Positions 16,955 through 26,675 of a DNA stretch of 64,000 bases are shown piece after piece. The stretch's first letter is position 1; the number at the start of each line of letters is the position of its first letter. The notes beneath the pieces were generated by a model. It searched no databases, had not been told where the DNA came from, and was given only the letters and a program-made list of their open reading frames with translations. Origin of the DNA: Saprospiraceae bacterium (GTDB lineage: Bacteria; Bacteroidota; Bacteroidia; Chitinophagales; Saprospiraceae); assembly GCA_020629035.1 (NCBI GenBank), contig JAHDEC010000002.1, forward strand, positions 1-64,000, given 5' to 3'. Position numbers and translations under genes: made by a program.

Positions 16955-19210
16955 ATGAAAAAGTTACTGATCGCCTTAATGGCATTCATACTTGCTCCAA
17001 CAATTACTAATGCAACACACATTGTAGGTGGTCTTTTGTACTATGAATGTACAGGTATGAATCCTGATGGGACCATAGATTTAGAAATTACCTGCAAGCT
17101 GTACAGAGATACAAAAACAAATGGAGCGGACTGTGATCCTAACCCATTGTTTGGTTTATATAGACAGTTAGACAATGGTGATTGGGAGTTTGTAAATCAA
17201 ATTCCTACGAACTTAATAGGACAACCTACCGAAGTGATCCCTAATGATAATCCTTGTTTAGATGAACCGGTAGATCAAGTGGGAGTGGAACAATGTAATT
17301 ACCGTTTTCCAATAAACAACCTTCCTGTAATAGACAACGCATATATGATATCTTACCAAAGGTGTTGTAGAAATAATACGATTTTCAATATTGATGTACC
17401 AGGTGAGACAGGCATTGCTTTAACAGTCGAAATAAGTCCTGAGGCTCAACTACTATGTAACAGCAATCCGACATTTAATGAATTTCCGCCCATATTTATT
17501 TGTTCAGGCTTTGATCTGAATATAGATCAATCAGCCACTGATCCTGATGGAGATTCACTAGTGTATAGATTTTGCTCACCATTAACTTCGGGTGGAACTG
17601 ATGGTTCCACAACTCCAGGAAATGCAAATTCTTGTACAGGAGTACAACCTGCTCCTGCTGGTTGTCCACCGCCTTATGATCCAGTTGTATTTTTAGCTCC
17701 AGATTATGCTGCGCAATTCCCGCTGGGGGGAGATCCATTGGTAAAGATTGGCCTAACAACAGGAATAATAAGTGGAATCCCGAACATGCTTGGACAGTTT
17801 ACGGTGGGAGTCTGTGTCGAGGAATATCGAGATGGTGTCAAGATAGGAGAGGTAAGTCAGGATTTTCAATTCAATGTACTAATTTGCGAACCTACCGTTT
17901 TTGCGGATATTGAAAGTGCTGCTGAAGTCTCTAATCAAGAATTTTTTATTCAGTCGTGTGGAGAAAACACGGTTGATATTGTTAATAATAGCACCCAACA
18001 ATCTTTTATAACAAGTTATGAATGGATTTTCGATATAAATGGGACAATGGACACATTTACCACAAGAGATGTAAGTGTCACTTTTCCAGGAATCGGAGAT
18101 TATACGGGTACTATGATTTTAAATAAAGGAACCGATTGTGCAGATACTGCTGATATAACAGTCGGCATATTTCCAGCTATAGAAGGTGATTTCGCTTTTG
18201 TTTATGATACCTGTGTTGCTGGACCTGTAGATTTTACGGATTTATCTACTACTGGTGCAGATGCCTTAGTAGCATGGGAGTGGGATTTTGGAGAGGACGT
18301 TTCAAACGTGCAAAATCCAAGTCATATATATTCTAATCCTGGAAATCAACTGGCAAAATTAATAGTGACAGATAATAATGAGTGTAAGGATACCGTAACT
18401 GAAATTGTTGAGTATTACCCTGCGCCTTCGACGGTAATAGTTGAACCGAATGCATTTATTGGTTGTGCGCCAGCAGATATTGTCTTTACTAATCTAACCA
18501 TGCCGATTGATGAAAGCTATGATATAACATGGAGTTTTGGAGATGGTCAAACATCGAATGTAATTAGTCCGACGCATGTTTTTGATACGCCCGGACAGTA
18601 CACAATAAATATCGAAATAATATCTCCTCTGAATTGTGAGGTTATGGCGAGTTTTACGGATTGGATTACGATAAAACCTGGACCTATCGCTGATTTTGAA
18701 TTTGCTCCCGAAGAATTAAATTCACTTAATAAAACGGTCGATTTTACAGACATGTCTATTGATGGAATTGCTTGGCAATGGAGCTTTGGTAGTGAAGGCT
18801 TTTCTCAGCTACAAAACCCGACGTATGAGTTTCTAGACACTGGAACTCATAGAGTCCAATTAGTAACATTCCATGAATCAGGTTGCACAGATACCTTAGT
18901 CCAATATATAGATGTAAAACCACTGACTAGATACTTCTTTCCAAATGCATTTACACCAAACTTTGACGGTACTAATGAGACCTTCAAAGGAAAAGGGATT
19001 GTCGATGGAATGAATGATTACACCTTAAATGTTTGGAACAGATGGGGCGAACTAGTATTCCAAACGGAAGATCCAAGTGAGGGTTGGGATGGAAGGAAAA
19101 ATAATAGTGGACAATTATCACCTACAGGTGTCTATGTCTATACATATAGCTTCAAAGGAGCTAGAAATCAGACGATAGAAGGAAAAGGGAAAGTAACTTT
19201 ATTAAGATAA
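16955..19210 (+). CDS. PKD-domain protein with type B type IX sorting domain, tandem paralogue
   Basis: The 751-residue product matches its neighbour along its whole length: signal peptide ending Thr-Asn-Ala, the same start of the mature chain (THIVGGLLYYECTG), a shared Cys pattern around YQRCCRNN, PKD segments (WSFGDGQTSNVISPTHVF) and the same type B sorting end (FFPNAFTPNFDGTNETFKGK). The 104-base gap and near-identical lengths show tandem duplication. Retention of both with clear divergence suggests paired or alternative surface roles. Unlike the first copy it has a normal ATG start. Confidence 0.88.
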   Translation: MKKLLIALMAFILAPTITNATHIVGGLLYYECTGMNPDGTIDLEITCKLYRDTKTNGADCDPNPLFGLYRQLDNGDWEFVNQIPTNLIGQPTEVIPNDNPCLDEPVDQVGVEQCNYRFPINNLPVIDNAYMISYQRCCRNNTIFNIDVPGETGIALTVEISPEAQLLCNSNPTFNEFPPIFICSGFDLNIDQSATDPDGDSLVYRFCSPLTSGGTDGSTTPGNANSCTGVQPAPAGCPPPYDPVVFLAPDYAAQFPLGGDPLVKIGLTTGIISGIPNMLGQFTVGVCVEEYRDGVKIGEVSQDFQFNVLICEPTVFADIESAAEVSNQEFFIQSCGENTVDIVNNSTQQSFITSYEWIFDINGTMDTFTTRDVSVTFPGIGDYTGTMILNKGTDCADTADITVGIFPAIEGDFAFVYDTCVAGPVDFTDLSTTGADALVAWEWDFGEDVSNVQNPSHIYSNPGNQLAKLIVTDNNECKDTVTEIVEYYPAPSTVIVEPNAFIGCAPADIVFTNLTMPIDESYDITWSFGDGQTSNVISPTHVFDTPGQYTINIEIISPLNCEVMASFTDWITIKPGPIADFEFAPEELNSLNKTVDFTDMSIDGIAWQWSFGSEGFSQLQNPTYEFLDTGTHRVQLVTFHESGCTDTLVQYIDVKPLTRYFFPNAFTPNFDGTNETFKGKGIVDGMNDYTLNVWNRWGELVFQTEDPSEGWDGRKNNSGQLSPTGVYVYTYSFKGARNQTIEGKGKVTLLR

Positions 19211-19243
19211 TACATTTAATAGGTTTTTTTTCCTAAAATGTTT

Positions 19244-19251
19244 CTATCTTT
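19244..19251 (+). promoter_or_regulatory. -7 element (TATCTTTG) of rplS
   Basis: It matches TAnnTTTG exactly, with a T run about 15-20 bases upstream in the -33 region. The start codon is at 19276. Confidence 0.65.
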
Positions 19252-19275
19252 GCGGTCGTTTAAAAGCAAATTAGC

Positions 19276-19629
19276 ATGGATTATTTAAAATATATACACG
19301 ATCAGATAACTGAAAAGAAGGAATATCCTGATTTTAGACCTGGTGATAATATTACAGTGGCCTATACTATTAAAGAGGGTGCTAAGGAGAGAATACAAAA
19401 ATTCAAAGGAGACGTTATACAAATTAGCGGAACTGGTTCAACTAAAACATTTACAGTTAGAAAAATTTCTAATGGTGTAGGAGTTGAAAGAATTTTTCCA
19501 ATGAGTTCTCCGATTATCAATAGCATTGAAATTATGAAGAAAGGTAGAGTGAGAAGAGCAAAACTTTTCTACTTAAGAGATGTAGTAGGTAAGAAAGGAA
19601 AAATCAAAGAAAGAAAATTCTTTAAGTAA
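19276..19629 (+). CDS. rplS: 50S ribosomal protein L19
   Basis: The 117-residue product has the L19 signatures: FRPGDNITVAYTIKEGAKER in the N-terminal half, FKGDVIQISGTGSTKTFTVRKISNGVGVERIFPMSSP in the core, and RRAKLFYLRDVVGKKGKIKER near the end. L19 sits at the 30S-50S interface. It is monocistronic, with its own promoter at 19244-19251 and a terminator at 19636-19661. In many bacteria rplS follows rpsP-rimM-trmD; here it stands alone. Confidence 0.97.
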   Translation: MDYLKYIHDQITEKKEYPDFRPGDNITVAYTIKEGAKERIQKFKGDVIQISGTGSTKTFTVRKISNGVGVERIFPMSSPIINSIEIMKKGRVRRAKLFYLRDVVGKKGKIKERKFFK

Positions 19630-19635
19630 AATAGA

Positions 19636-19661
19636 AAAGCCTTCGAAAGAAGGCTTTTTTT
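19636..19661 (+). terminator. Rho-independent terminator of rplS
   Basis: The 9-bp perfect stem AAAGCCTTC (19636-19644) and GAAGGCTTT (19649-19657) has a GAAA tetraloop and a T tract. It lies six bases after the stop codon. Confidence 0.9.
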
Positions 19662-19680
19662 ATGCCCTTACTAAAAGTGT

Positions 19681-21342
19681 CTATTTCTCAAATAGATACA
19701 GAGTGTTATCAATATTAAATTTATTTGCAGGAATATTGACTTGGAAACGCTGCCATTCATCAGTGATTGTGATTCTATCTTCATTCACTTTAGTATAGCC
19801 AACTGGCAGGCTAAACCCTTCAATCACATTATCCCATTTAGCTTCGAAAATAACTGAGCCATTTAATTTATCAATATTTCTAAGTGCAAGTTTAGGAATG
19901 CTTGGTCTTTTAAGGTACTGTTCAAAAAAAGCAGACAACTCTAATCCAGATTTTTCCTCAAACCAGTCAAAGATTTCTTCATTACTGACATTTGAGAATG
20001 CATATTTTTCGTAAAGTCCTCTAACCATTGAAAACCATAATTCATCATTATCGATGACGTGTCTAAGTGTGTGTAACACCCAAGAACCCTTAAAATAATG
20101 GTCGGAAGCCACCCAATCTCCAAAATTCACATCATGAGGTCCAATGATTGGTTCTTTATTTTCAAAAATCCGCTCCTGAATTAGATGATCTAAGGAAGCC
20201 GACTTTCCCAATGTATATTCTACGTATAAGGCTTCTAAATAAGTAGTAAATGATTCGTGAATCCACATGTCGGCATGATCATTACAGCTCAAACTATTAC
20301 CAAAATATTCATGACCTGTTTCATGCACAATTATATAATCCCAATCTTGATTTCTAGGTATCAGACCACCCAAATATCCTCGCATATATTCATTGCCGTA
20401 TGCAATGGCACTTTGATGTTCCATTCCAAGATATGGAGCTTCTACTAATTTAAAACCATCATTCATAAAAGGATAAGGGCCTAGATAATGCTCATAAGCT
20501 TCCAAAACCCCTTTTACTTGCTTGAAGTGTTTTCTTGCCTTTGCTAGATTATAGTCAAGCACATAATAACTTAGAGCTAGCGTATCTCCCGATTTACAAT
20601 AGTACTCTTCAAAAAAAGCGGCATACTGCCCTATATAAAAAGTGACGTTATAATTATTTATCGGATAGCTTACTTTCCAATGATAAGTATCAAGATGTTC
20701 GCTAGATTCTTTAGATATAAGCTGGCCATTAGACACACAACTGTATTCGTTCTCTAAGGTGTAATGAATATCCATGCTGTCAGGCTCATCAGATAAGTGA
20801 TCTTTATTAGGCCACCATAAACTAGCACCCACACCCTCGCAAGAAACACTCATCCATAGCCTCTTCTCCCTGTCTTTATCCCAACAAAAACCACCATCCC
20901 AAGGAGGATTGATAGCCTCCCTAGGCTTTCCTTGATAATAGACATAGATCGTATGCTCACCAAGATTTTTAATGTTCTTAATGTCAATAAACACTGCATT
21001 GTATTCTCTGGAGAAACTTAACGTTTGGTCTTCATAAATGATGGAATCTATGGACATGTTCTGAAATAGATCTATTTGCATACGCTCTGAAGACTTAACT
21101 AAGTCAAATCGGATAGCATTGAAACCCTCGATAGTCTGAGACTCCATATCGAACTGGATATTCAGATCATAGTGTTTAACATCAAAACATGATCTCTCTG
21201 CACTTAATTGGCCTCTTAATGTATCAGCTTTAGTAAAGTGCTTGTGGTTCCAAAAATGATGATCCTGAGCAATTAAATAATGAGTATGGCTCAAGGTAAT
21301 CCAAATGGTGCAAATTAATGTAACTAGGGTTTTGAGTTTCAT
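19681..21342 (-). CDS. M1 family metallopeptidase (aminopeptidase)
   Basis: The 553-residue exported zinc peptidase has a signal peptide to about Ala25, a beta-rich N-terminal domain, and a thermolysin-like domain. The zinc site HExxH is at 340-344 (HETGH) with the third ligand Glu363 exactly 18 residues on. LGMEHQSA (305-312) takes the place of the GAMEN exopeptidase loop. At this length it has the N-terminal and catalytic domains but not the large ERAP-type C-terminal domain. It probably trims peptides in the periplasm or outside. Its ATG overlaps the stop of the upstream SDR gene by one base (TAATG), which implies translational coupling. Confidence 0.92.
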   Translation of the reverse strand: MKLKTLVTLICTIWITLSHTHYLIAQDHHFWNHKHFTKADTLRGQLSAERSCFDVKHYDLNIQFDMESQTIEGFNAIRFDLVKSSERMQIDLFQNMSIDSIIYEDQTLSFSREYNAVFIDIKNIKNLGEHTIYVYYQGKPREAINPPWDGGFCWDKDREKRLWMSVSCEGVGASLWWPNKDHLSDEPDSMDIHYTLENEYSCVSNGQLISKESSEHLDTYHWKVSYPINNYNVTFYIGQYAAFFEEYYCKSGDTLALSYYVLDYNLAKARKHFKQVKGVLEAYEHYLGPYPFMNDGFKLVEAPYLGMEHQSAIAYGNEYMRGYLGGLIPRNQDWDYIIVHETGHEYFGNSLSCNDHADMWIHESFTTYLEALYVEYTLGKSASLDHLIQERIFENKEPIIGPHDVNFGDWVASDHYFKGSWVLHTLRHVIDNDELWFSMVRGLYEKYAFSNVSNEEIFDWFEEKSGLELSAFFEQYLKRPSIPKLALRNIDKLNGSVIFEAKWDNVIEGFSLPVGYTKVNEDRITITDEWQRFQVNIPANKFNIDNTLYLFEK

Positions 21343-22175
21343 TAGGCTTGTTTATGTTTCAACATTTGACGATAAATAATGGAATCCATCCAACGGTCTG
21401 GCATCCATTTTTGTATCAATGATATAACCAATGCTTGTTTATGAATTAAATATCGAGCCTTTTTGGCTTTACCTGAAATGATTCGATCTATTAAGCTTGT
21501 TATCTTAGTCACCTCAAATGCTTTTTTCTCCGTTTCTTGTACAAGTTTTTTTGCTGCTGGAACGAAGGATTGATAATTTCCGGAGTTGTATCGATCTAAT
21601 TGATCTAATGACTTATTCCAAATTAGTGATTTAATAGGCCCTGGTTGCAAACATACAACATCTATTCCCCAATGCTTTAATTCTATTCGATAGGCATCAG
21701 ATGCACTTTCGACAGCATACTTGCTCATACAATAAGCGCCTAGAAATGGATTGGTCATGATACCTGAAACCGATCCAATATTAATAATCTTAGCCTTTTT
21801 TGCTTTTTTAAGCAGCGGAATAAATGCATTAGTTACCGCAATTAAGCCTATAACATTCACATCTAATTGTTTTCTTAGTTCATTTATATCCATTTCTTCA
21901 AGTGGACCTACGACAGCGATTCCGGCGTTATTTATTAAGATGTCGATGCTATCAATACCCTGGGTTACTAATGCATCGCGGACACTTACTATTTCATCTT
22001 CTCTGGTAACATCAAAGTTCACAGGGATAAATTGTGCGCCAAACAAATCCCTGAGCTTAGTATTACTGCTTTCATTTCGAATGCTGCCTATGACTTGATG
22101 ACCTTCCTTGCATAAGTGTTTGGCCATTGCAAATCCTAATCCTGAAGAGACGCCGGTTATTAATATAGTCTTCAT
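21342..22175 (-). CDS. Short-chain dehydrogenase/reductase
   Basis: This classical SDR of about 277 residues has the Rossmann glycine motif (GVSSGLG near the N-terminus), the structural NNAG, a catalytic Ser in IGSVSG, and YCMSK as the YxxxK pair. It would reduce or oxidise a carbonyl or alcohol with NAD(P)(H); the substrate cannot be read from the sequence. The longest frame starts at 22226, but a -7 element TAGATTTG at 22193-22200 lies within that extension, and MKTILITG at 22175 is the normal family start. ATG at 22184 is an alternative. It overlaps the M1 peptidase gene by one base. Confidence 0.88.
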   Translation of the reverse strand: MKTILITGVSSGLGFAMAKHLCKEGHQVIGSIRNESSNTKLRDLFGAQFIPVNFDVTREDEIVSVRDALVTQGIDSIDILINNAGIAVVGPLEEMDINELRKQLDVNVIGLIAVTNAFIPLLKKAKKAKIINIGSVSGIMTNPFLGAYCMSKYAVESASDAYRIELKHWGIDVVCLQPGPIKSLIWNKSLDQLDRYNSGNYQSFVPAAKKLVQETEKKAFEVTKITSLIDRIISGKAKKARYLIHKQALVISLIQKWMPDRWMDSIIYRQMLKHKQA

Positions 22176-22192
22176 AGTAAACATTGAATAGT

Positions 22193-22200
22193 CAAATCTA
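22193..22200 (-). promoter_or_regulatory. -7 element (TAGATTTG) of the SDR/M1 operon
   Basis: It is an exact TAnnTTTG match on the minus strand. It predicts transcription from about 22187 and so decides against the upstream start at 22226. Confidence 0.5.
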
Positions 22201-22302
22201 AATACATATTGCCTAATTAGCGACAATCAGAGGGCATTTGTAAGTTAATTCCAAAATGCTTCATTTATCTTAGTCAAATAATCTAATTAGAAATAAATCT
22301 TT

Positions 22303-23751
22303 ATGCGCGTTTTATCTGTCTTAATTTTTCTACTTATTTCAAGTATTGGGACTGCTCAAATGGTAGCCTCCGTTCACACTGCTACTTTTCGAGAAGATGA
22401 TAAGAGCTACGTAGAATTATACACAGGAATTCCAGCTCAAGCAGTTACATTTAAAGAAGATGAAGCGGGTCAGCTTCAAGCAAAAGTAGAGATGGTATGT
22501 TTAATTAAGAAAGATGCTAAAATAATTTCTGCTGAAAAATACCTTTTAAATAGTCCTAGAGCTCTGAAGAAAAAGGACTTTTGGGATGTACAGCGATATT
22601 CTTTAGATAAGGGAAGATATACCATAGATATTGAGTTGACTGATGTACATGATACGCTCCAAACCTTTTCTTTTGCAAAAGAATTAGTGATAGATGAGCC
22701 TAAAGAGAAAATAGAAATATCCGATATCATTTTATGCAGTGAGATCGGTAAGGAAAATGATTTGGCCTTGTCCAAATATGGTTTTGGGTATGAGAAACTC
22801 CCTTATGATTTGTGCGCAAAGGACCAAGATCATGTTTCGTTTTTTTGCGAAATCTACGGCTTGAATTATCTAGACGTAGAAGAAATGGTTATTCATTATC
22901 AATTATTTAAAGGCTTTGACGATAACATAGAAACCGAAATGATTTTGCAAGGTTTCGAAAAAAAGAAACGATCTAACGAAAAGCTAGTCTTTGTGGAATC
23001 TATCGATCTTGAAAATGTTCTCTCTGGAGAATACCACTTAAGAGTCGATATTATTGACCGAGAAAAGAACATTTTAGGGTCTAAAAATCAAAATTTTCAA
23101 ATTCATCACCCTGAGACTGATTTAATTAACCAAGCTTATCAGAATGAATATTTTGAATCTTCTTTTGTCCATGATCTCGACATTGAAAAACTTGATTATT
23201 CTTTAAGAGCAATAGGCCCACAAATACCAATAAATGCTCAAAACATCCTGATGGATTTAATAAGAAATGGTTCAATTGTGGCTAAACGCTACTTTCTATT
23301 TTCTTACTTCAGCGGCCAATCTGCAGAGCATCCGGAAAAAGTGTACGAACAATATATGGAAGTGGCCAGAGCTGTTGATAAAACTTATCGAGATAATGTA
23401 GGCTTTGGTTTCGAATCTGATAGAGGTTTTATCTTTTTGAAATATGGAAGACCAAACGATAAGGTAGTCATTACGGACGAGCCTTCAGCACCACCATATG
23501 AAATTTGGATTTATGAAAACATTGAACTAACCAAACAAACCAATGTGAAGTTTTTATTTTATAATCCAACGCTTGCTGGCAATAATTTCCAACTTTTACA
23601 TTCAACTTGTAGAGGTGAAAAAAACAATCCAAGCTGGGAATTAGATCTTTATGGTGACGCTCAGGGAGAAATGCCACATAACCGAATTGACGATAAAAAT
23701 GTCGGGGATAATTACTTTCGAAATGCTAGACAATATTTTACAGAATTTTAA
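22303..23751 (+). CDS. GWxTD-domain-like exported protein
   Basis: The 482-residue protein has a signal peptide (about 1-19) and a C-terminal region matching the GWxTD family: FGFESDRGFIFLKYGRPNDK stands where family members have GWKTDRG-x-IYI-x-YGPPD. The Trp and Thr of the name-giving motif are replaced by Phe and Ser here. Family function is unknown; members are common in Bacteroidota and Acidobacteria, often near envelope proteins. The TonB receptor gene begins 71 bases downstream behind its own promoter. Confidence 0.75.
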   Translation: MRVLSVLIFLLISSIGTAQMVASVHTATFREDDKSYVELYTGIPAQAVTFKEDEAGQLQAKVEMVCLIKKDAKIISAEKYLLNSPRALKKKDFWDVQRYSLDKGRYTIDIELTDVHDTLQTFSFAKELVIDEPKEKIEISDIILCSEIGKENDLALSKYGFGYEKLPYDLCAKDQDHVSFFCEIYGLNYLDVEEMVIHYQLFKGFDDNIETEMILQGFEKKKRSNEKLVFVESIDLENVLSGEYHLRVDIIDREKNILGSKNQNFQIHHPETDLINQAYQNEYFESSFVHDLDIEKLDYSLRAIGPQIPINAQNILMDLIRNGSIVAKRYFLFSYFSGQSAEHPEKVYEQYMEVARAVDKTYRDNVGFGFESDRGFIFLKYGRPNDKVVITDEPSAPPYEIWIYENIELTKQTNVKFLFYNPTLAGNNFQLLHSTCRGEKNNPSWELDLYGDAQGEMPHNRIDDKNVGDNYFRNARQYFTEF

Positions 23752-23784
23752 GTATCCTAAAGCTGCTTATGCTGCTTAATTTCT

Positions 23785-23792
23785 TAGATTTG
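23785..23792 (+). promoter_or_regulatory. -7 element (TAGATTTG) of a TonB receptor gene
   Basis: It is an exact TAnnTTTG match 30 bases before the ATG at 23823, giving a leader of about 25 bases. Confidence 0.5.
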
Positions 23793-23822
23793 TGTCTTAA
23801 TTACTTCAATTTAAACTAAGTT

Positions 23823-26108
23823 ATGAAAACCTCTATTCGACTGATTTTCAGTTTGTTTTTCTTTTTTATTGGATTTCAATACATTGTTGCTCAAGGAACC
23901 TTACGAGGTCATGTCTATGATGAAGGTACAGGTGAGGCCATTATTTTTGGAAATGTGGTTTTAGATGGAACAACTATCGGAGGAACAACAGACGAAAATG
24001 GATTTTTTAGTATAACTGGAATTGAAGCAGGTAATTACACCTTGACGGCAAGCTACATTGGCTATGAAAATACTTCTAAGGAAATTGTTATCAAGGACGA
24101 GCGAATTACTTATGAGAAGATGTACATCAATGCAGGAGGGGTCAGTCTCGGTGTTGTGAATATTTCTGCTGCTAAGGAACAGGCTCGAACAGAAGTACAA
24201 GTATCAAAACTGCAGGTCACTCAAAAGCAAATAAAGGCACTTCCATCTACTGGTGGAGATGCAGATATTCTCCAATATCTACAAGTAGTACCCGGGGTTG
24301 TAACAACCGGCGATCAGGGTGGTCAATTGTTTATTAGAGGAGGATCTCCGATTCAAAATAAAATTCTACTCGATGGTATGACGATATATAATCCATTTCA
24401 TTCCATTGGTTTTTATTCAATATTTGAAACTGAAGTAATCAAAAATGTGGATGTATTAACAGGTGGATTCAATGCCTATCACGGCGGAAGAATTTCTGCA
24501 GTAGTTGATATTAAAACTAGACCAGGAAACAAGAAGCGTTTAGGTGGTCAAGTTTCCGCAAGTCCATTTATGGCTAAGGCTTTAATCGAAGGACCTATCA
24601 TCAAACTAAACGAAGATGCTGGAAACATGTCGTTTATTTTGACGGCTAAAAAATCGCTGATAGAACAAACTTCGCAGGTAATCTATCCACATGCTGTTAG
24701 AAATGACTCAGTAGGATTGCCTTTTGATTTTCAAGATATATACGGTAAGTTTTCTTTTGGAACGAAGAATGGTAGTGAGTTTAATTTGTTTGGATTTAAT
24801 TTTTCTGACGTTTTTTCTGACCCATCAATAGCGACTGTTGGCTGGAATAACTTTGGTGGTGGAATGAATTTTAATGTTCTTCCTCAAAATAGTAGTTTAA
24901 TCCTTAACGGAAAAGTAGGATTCTCTAATTACGAAATAGAGTTAGATGAAGGCGATAATAAACCTCGAACCAGTGGTATTAATGAGTATTTTCTAGGACT
25001 AGATTTTAATTTCTTCGGAAACACTTATGAATTTGACTATGGTTTAGAAATCAAAAGTATCCGTACTGATTTCGAGTTTACTAATCCATTTGGAATTAAT
25101 TTATCTCAGTTTCAGAATACCACGGAAATGGCGGCGTATTTCTTATACAGAAAGGCTTGGAATCGCTTAGTAATTGAGCCGTCTGTAAGATTACAGTATT
25201 ATGCATCATTAAATGAGCCAAGAGTAGAGCCTAGATTAGGAATGAAGTTTAATGTGACTAATAATCTGAGACTAAAAGCAGCAGGTGGTTATTATTCTCA
25301 AAACTTAATAAGTACTTCTAATGAGCGGGACGTCGTCAATCTATTTACCGGTTTCTTATCTGGACCAGATGCTTCGATTGGATCGCATGAAGGTGGATTT
25401 GCTGATTCTAGGTTACAATTTGCTCAGCATTTAGTGACGGGTGTTGAAGTCGATTTAACACCAGCATTAACCCTGAACTTAGAAGGATATATTAAAAACT
25501 TCCCTCAAATTATTGTTATTAATAGAAATAAACTTGATTCTTCAGAACCAGATTATGTTACTGAGAGCGGTGCAGCTAGAGGGGTAGATTTATCTCTAAA
25601 GTATGATACTCCTAAATGGTACGTTTGGACTACTTATTCTCTAGGTAAGGTTTCCCGATTTGATGGCGAGCAAACTTATGCGACCTTATTTGATAGAAGG
25701 CATAATGCAAATGTTTTAGTATCCTATAATTTGGATGAGACGGGTGACTTTCAGCTTAGTGGTAGATGGAATTTTGGATCGGGTTTCCCTTTTACTTTGA
25801 CGCAAGGATTCTACCACAATATCCTATTTGAAAATGGTGTAGATTCCGATATTTTAACTGAAAACAATGACGATGTTAGCATCATTTTTTCAGAAGAAAG
25901 AAATGGAGGGAGATTACCGTACTATCATAGATTTGATTTATCGGCAACCAAAATTTTCAGATTTAGTGAAAATCTTAACATAGAAGTAGTAGCGAGTGTT
26001 ACTAATGTTTATAACCGAAGAAATATTTTCTATTTTGATAGAGTGGAATATGAGCGAGTAAATCAACTGCCAATTATTCCAAGTATTGGATTGAAGCTAA
26101 ATTTTTAA
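23823..26108 (+). CDS. TonB-dependent receptor with carboxypeptidase-regulatory-like domain
   Basis: The 761-residue protein has a signal peptide ending Val-Ala-Gln (about 24), a regulatory-like beta-sandwich (about 26-110), a plug with LQVVPGVVTTGDQGGQLFIR, GGSPIQNKILLDGMTIYNPF and GFNAYHGGRISAVVDIKTR, and a barrel ending GLKLNF. It resembles the 38443 receptor in plug wording. No SusD or lipoprotein partner is adjacent. A short TerB-like gene follows with its own promoter. Substrate unknown. Confidence 0.9.
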   Translation: MKTSIRLIFSLFFFFIGFQYIVAQGTLRGHVYDEGTGEAIIFGNVVLDGTTIGGTTDENGFFSITGIEAGNYTLTASYIGYENTSKEIVIKDERITYEKMYINAGGVSLGVVNISAAKEQARTEVQVSKLQVTQKQIKALPSTGGDADILQYLQVVPGVVTTGDQGGQLFIRGGSPIQNKILLDGMTIYNPFHSIGFYSIFETEVIKNVDVLTGGFNAYHGGRISAVVDIKTRPGNKKRLGGQVSASPFMAKALIEGPIIKLNEDAGNMSFILTAKKSLIEQTSQVIYPHAVRNDSVGLPFDFQDIYGKFSFGTKNGSEFNLFGFNFSDVFSDPSIATVGWNNFGGGMNFNVLPQNSSLILNGKVGFSNYEIELDEGDNKPRTSGINEYFLGLDFNFFGNTYEFDYGLEIKSIRTDFEFTNPFGINLSQFQNTTEMAAYFLYRKAWNRLVIEPSVRLQYYASLNEPRVEPRLGMKFNVTNNLRLKAAGGYYSQNLISTSNERDVVNLFTGFLSGPDASIGSHEGGFADSRLQFAQHLVTGVEVDLTPALTLNLEGYIKNFPQIIVINRNKLDSSEPDYVTESGAARGVDLSLKYDTPKWYVWTTYSLGKVSRFDGEQTYATLFDRRHNANVLVSYNLDETGDFQLSGRWNFGSGFPFTLTQGFYHNILFENGVDSDILTENNDDVSIIFSEERNGGRLPYYHRFDLSATKIFRFSENLNIEVVASVTNVYNRRNIFYFDRVEYERVNQLPIIPSIGLKLNF

Positions 26109-26128
26109 GGATATATTAATTGATTATA

Positions 26129-26136
26129 TATATTTG
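26129..26136 (+). promoter_or_regulatory. -7 element (TATATTTG) of the TerB-like gene
   Basis: It is an exact TAnnTTTG match 19 bases before the ATG at 26156, so the leader is short. Confidence 0.5.
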
Positions 26137-26155
26137 CGTCCAAATTTAAGACTAT

Positions 26156-26617
26156 ATGTTAGACAACTTTAGAAACTTACCTGCTGAACATTTAGAGACA
26201 TTAAAACACTCAGTGTCTTGGATAACTGTTCTGATTGCAGGAGCGGATGGAGAACTAGAGACCAAGGAGTTAGCGTGGGCGGAAAAAATTGCGAAAATAA
26301 GAACCTACGCTGCTGAAGATCAAATATTAGATTTCTTTAGAGCTGTAGGTGTAGATTATTCTGAAGTGCTTGCAGCCACAGTAGAATCATCAAGTAAGGA
26401 TAAAACAGAAAGGACACAACAGCTCAGTGAAAAGTTGAGTCAATTAAATGAAGTTTTTCCTCTGTTAGAAAGAAACTATGCAATTGTTTTATATAATAGT
26501 TTGTTGTCTTTCGCCAAGCATGTAGCTAAGTCATCAGGAGGATTCTTAGGGTTTATGACCATCGATTCGGAAGAGTCAAAACTGATTGAATTACCAATGA
26601 TAAACAGGATAGGCTAG
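26156..26617 (+). CDS. Small TerB-like cytoplasmic protein
   Basis: The 153-residue all-helical product has no signal peptide or membrane segment. The segment IAGADGELETKELAWAEKIA (about 22-41) resembles the metal-binding AADGxxxxxE helix of TerB (tellurite resistance) and DjlA-type domains. No other ter gene is present. The relation is a weak resemblance seen by eye. A conserved Bacteroidota protein of unknown function is the safe reading. Confidence 0.7.
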   Translation: MLDNFRNLPAEHLETLKHSVSWITVLIAGADGELETKELAWAEKIAKIRTYAAEDQILDFFRAVGVDYSEVLAATVESSSKDKTERTQQLSEKLSQLNEVFPLLERNYAIVLYNSLLSFAKHVAKSSGGFLGFMTIDSEESKLIELPMINRIG

Positions 26618-26675
26618 TACTTATCCCATTTCCATTTTATTATTTTGTTGTATTTTGTATAGTGAAAATAACTAT

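Noticed and set aside
26156-26617. Tellurite-resistance operon based on the TerB-like protein
   Set aside because: No TerC, TerD or other ter gene is present, and the similarity is limited to one helix.
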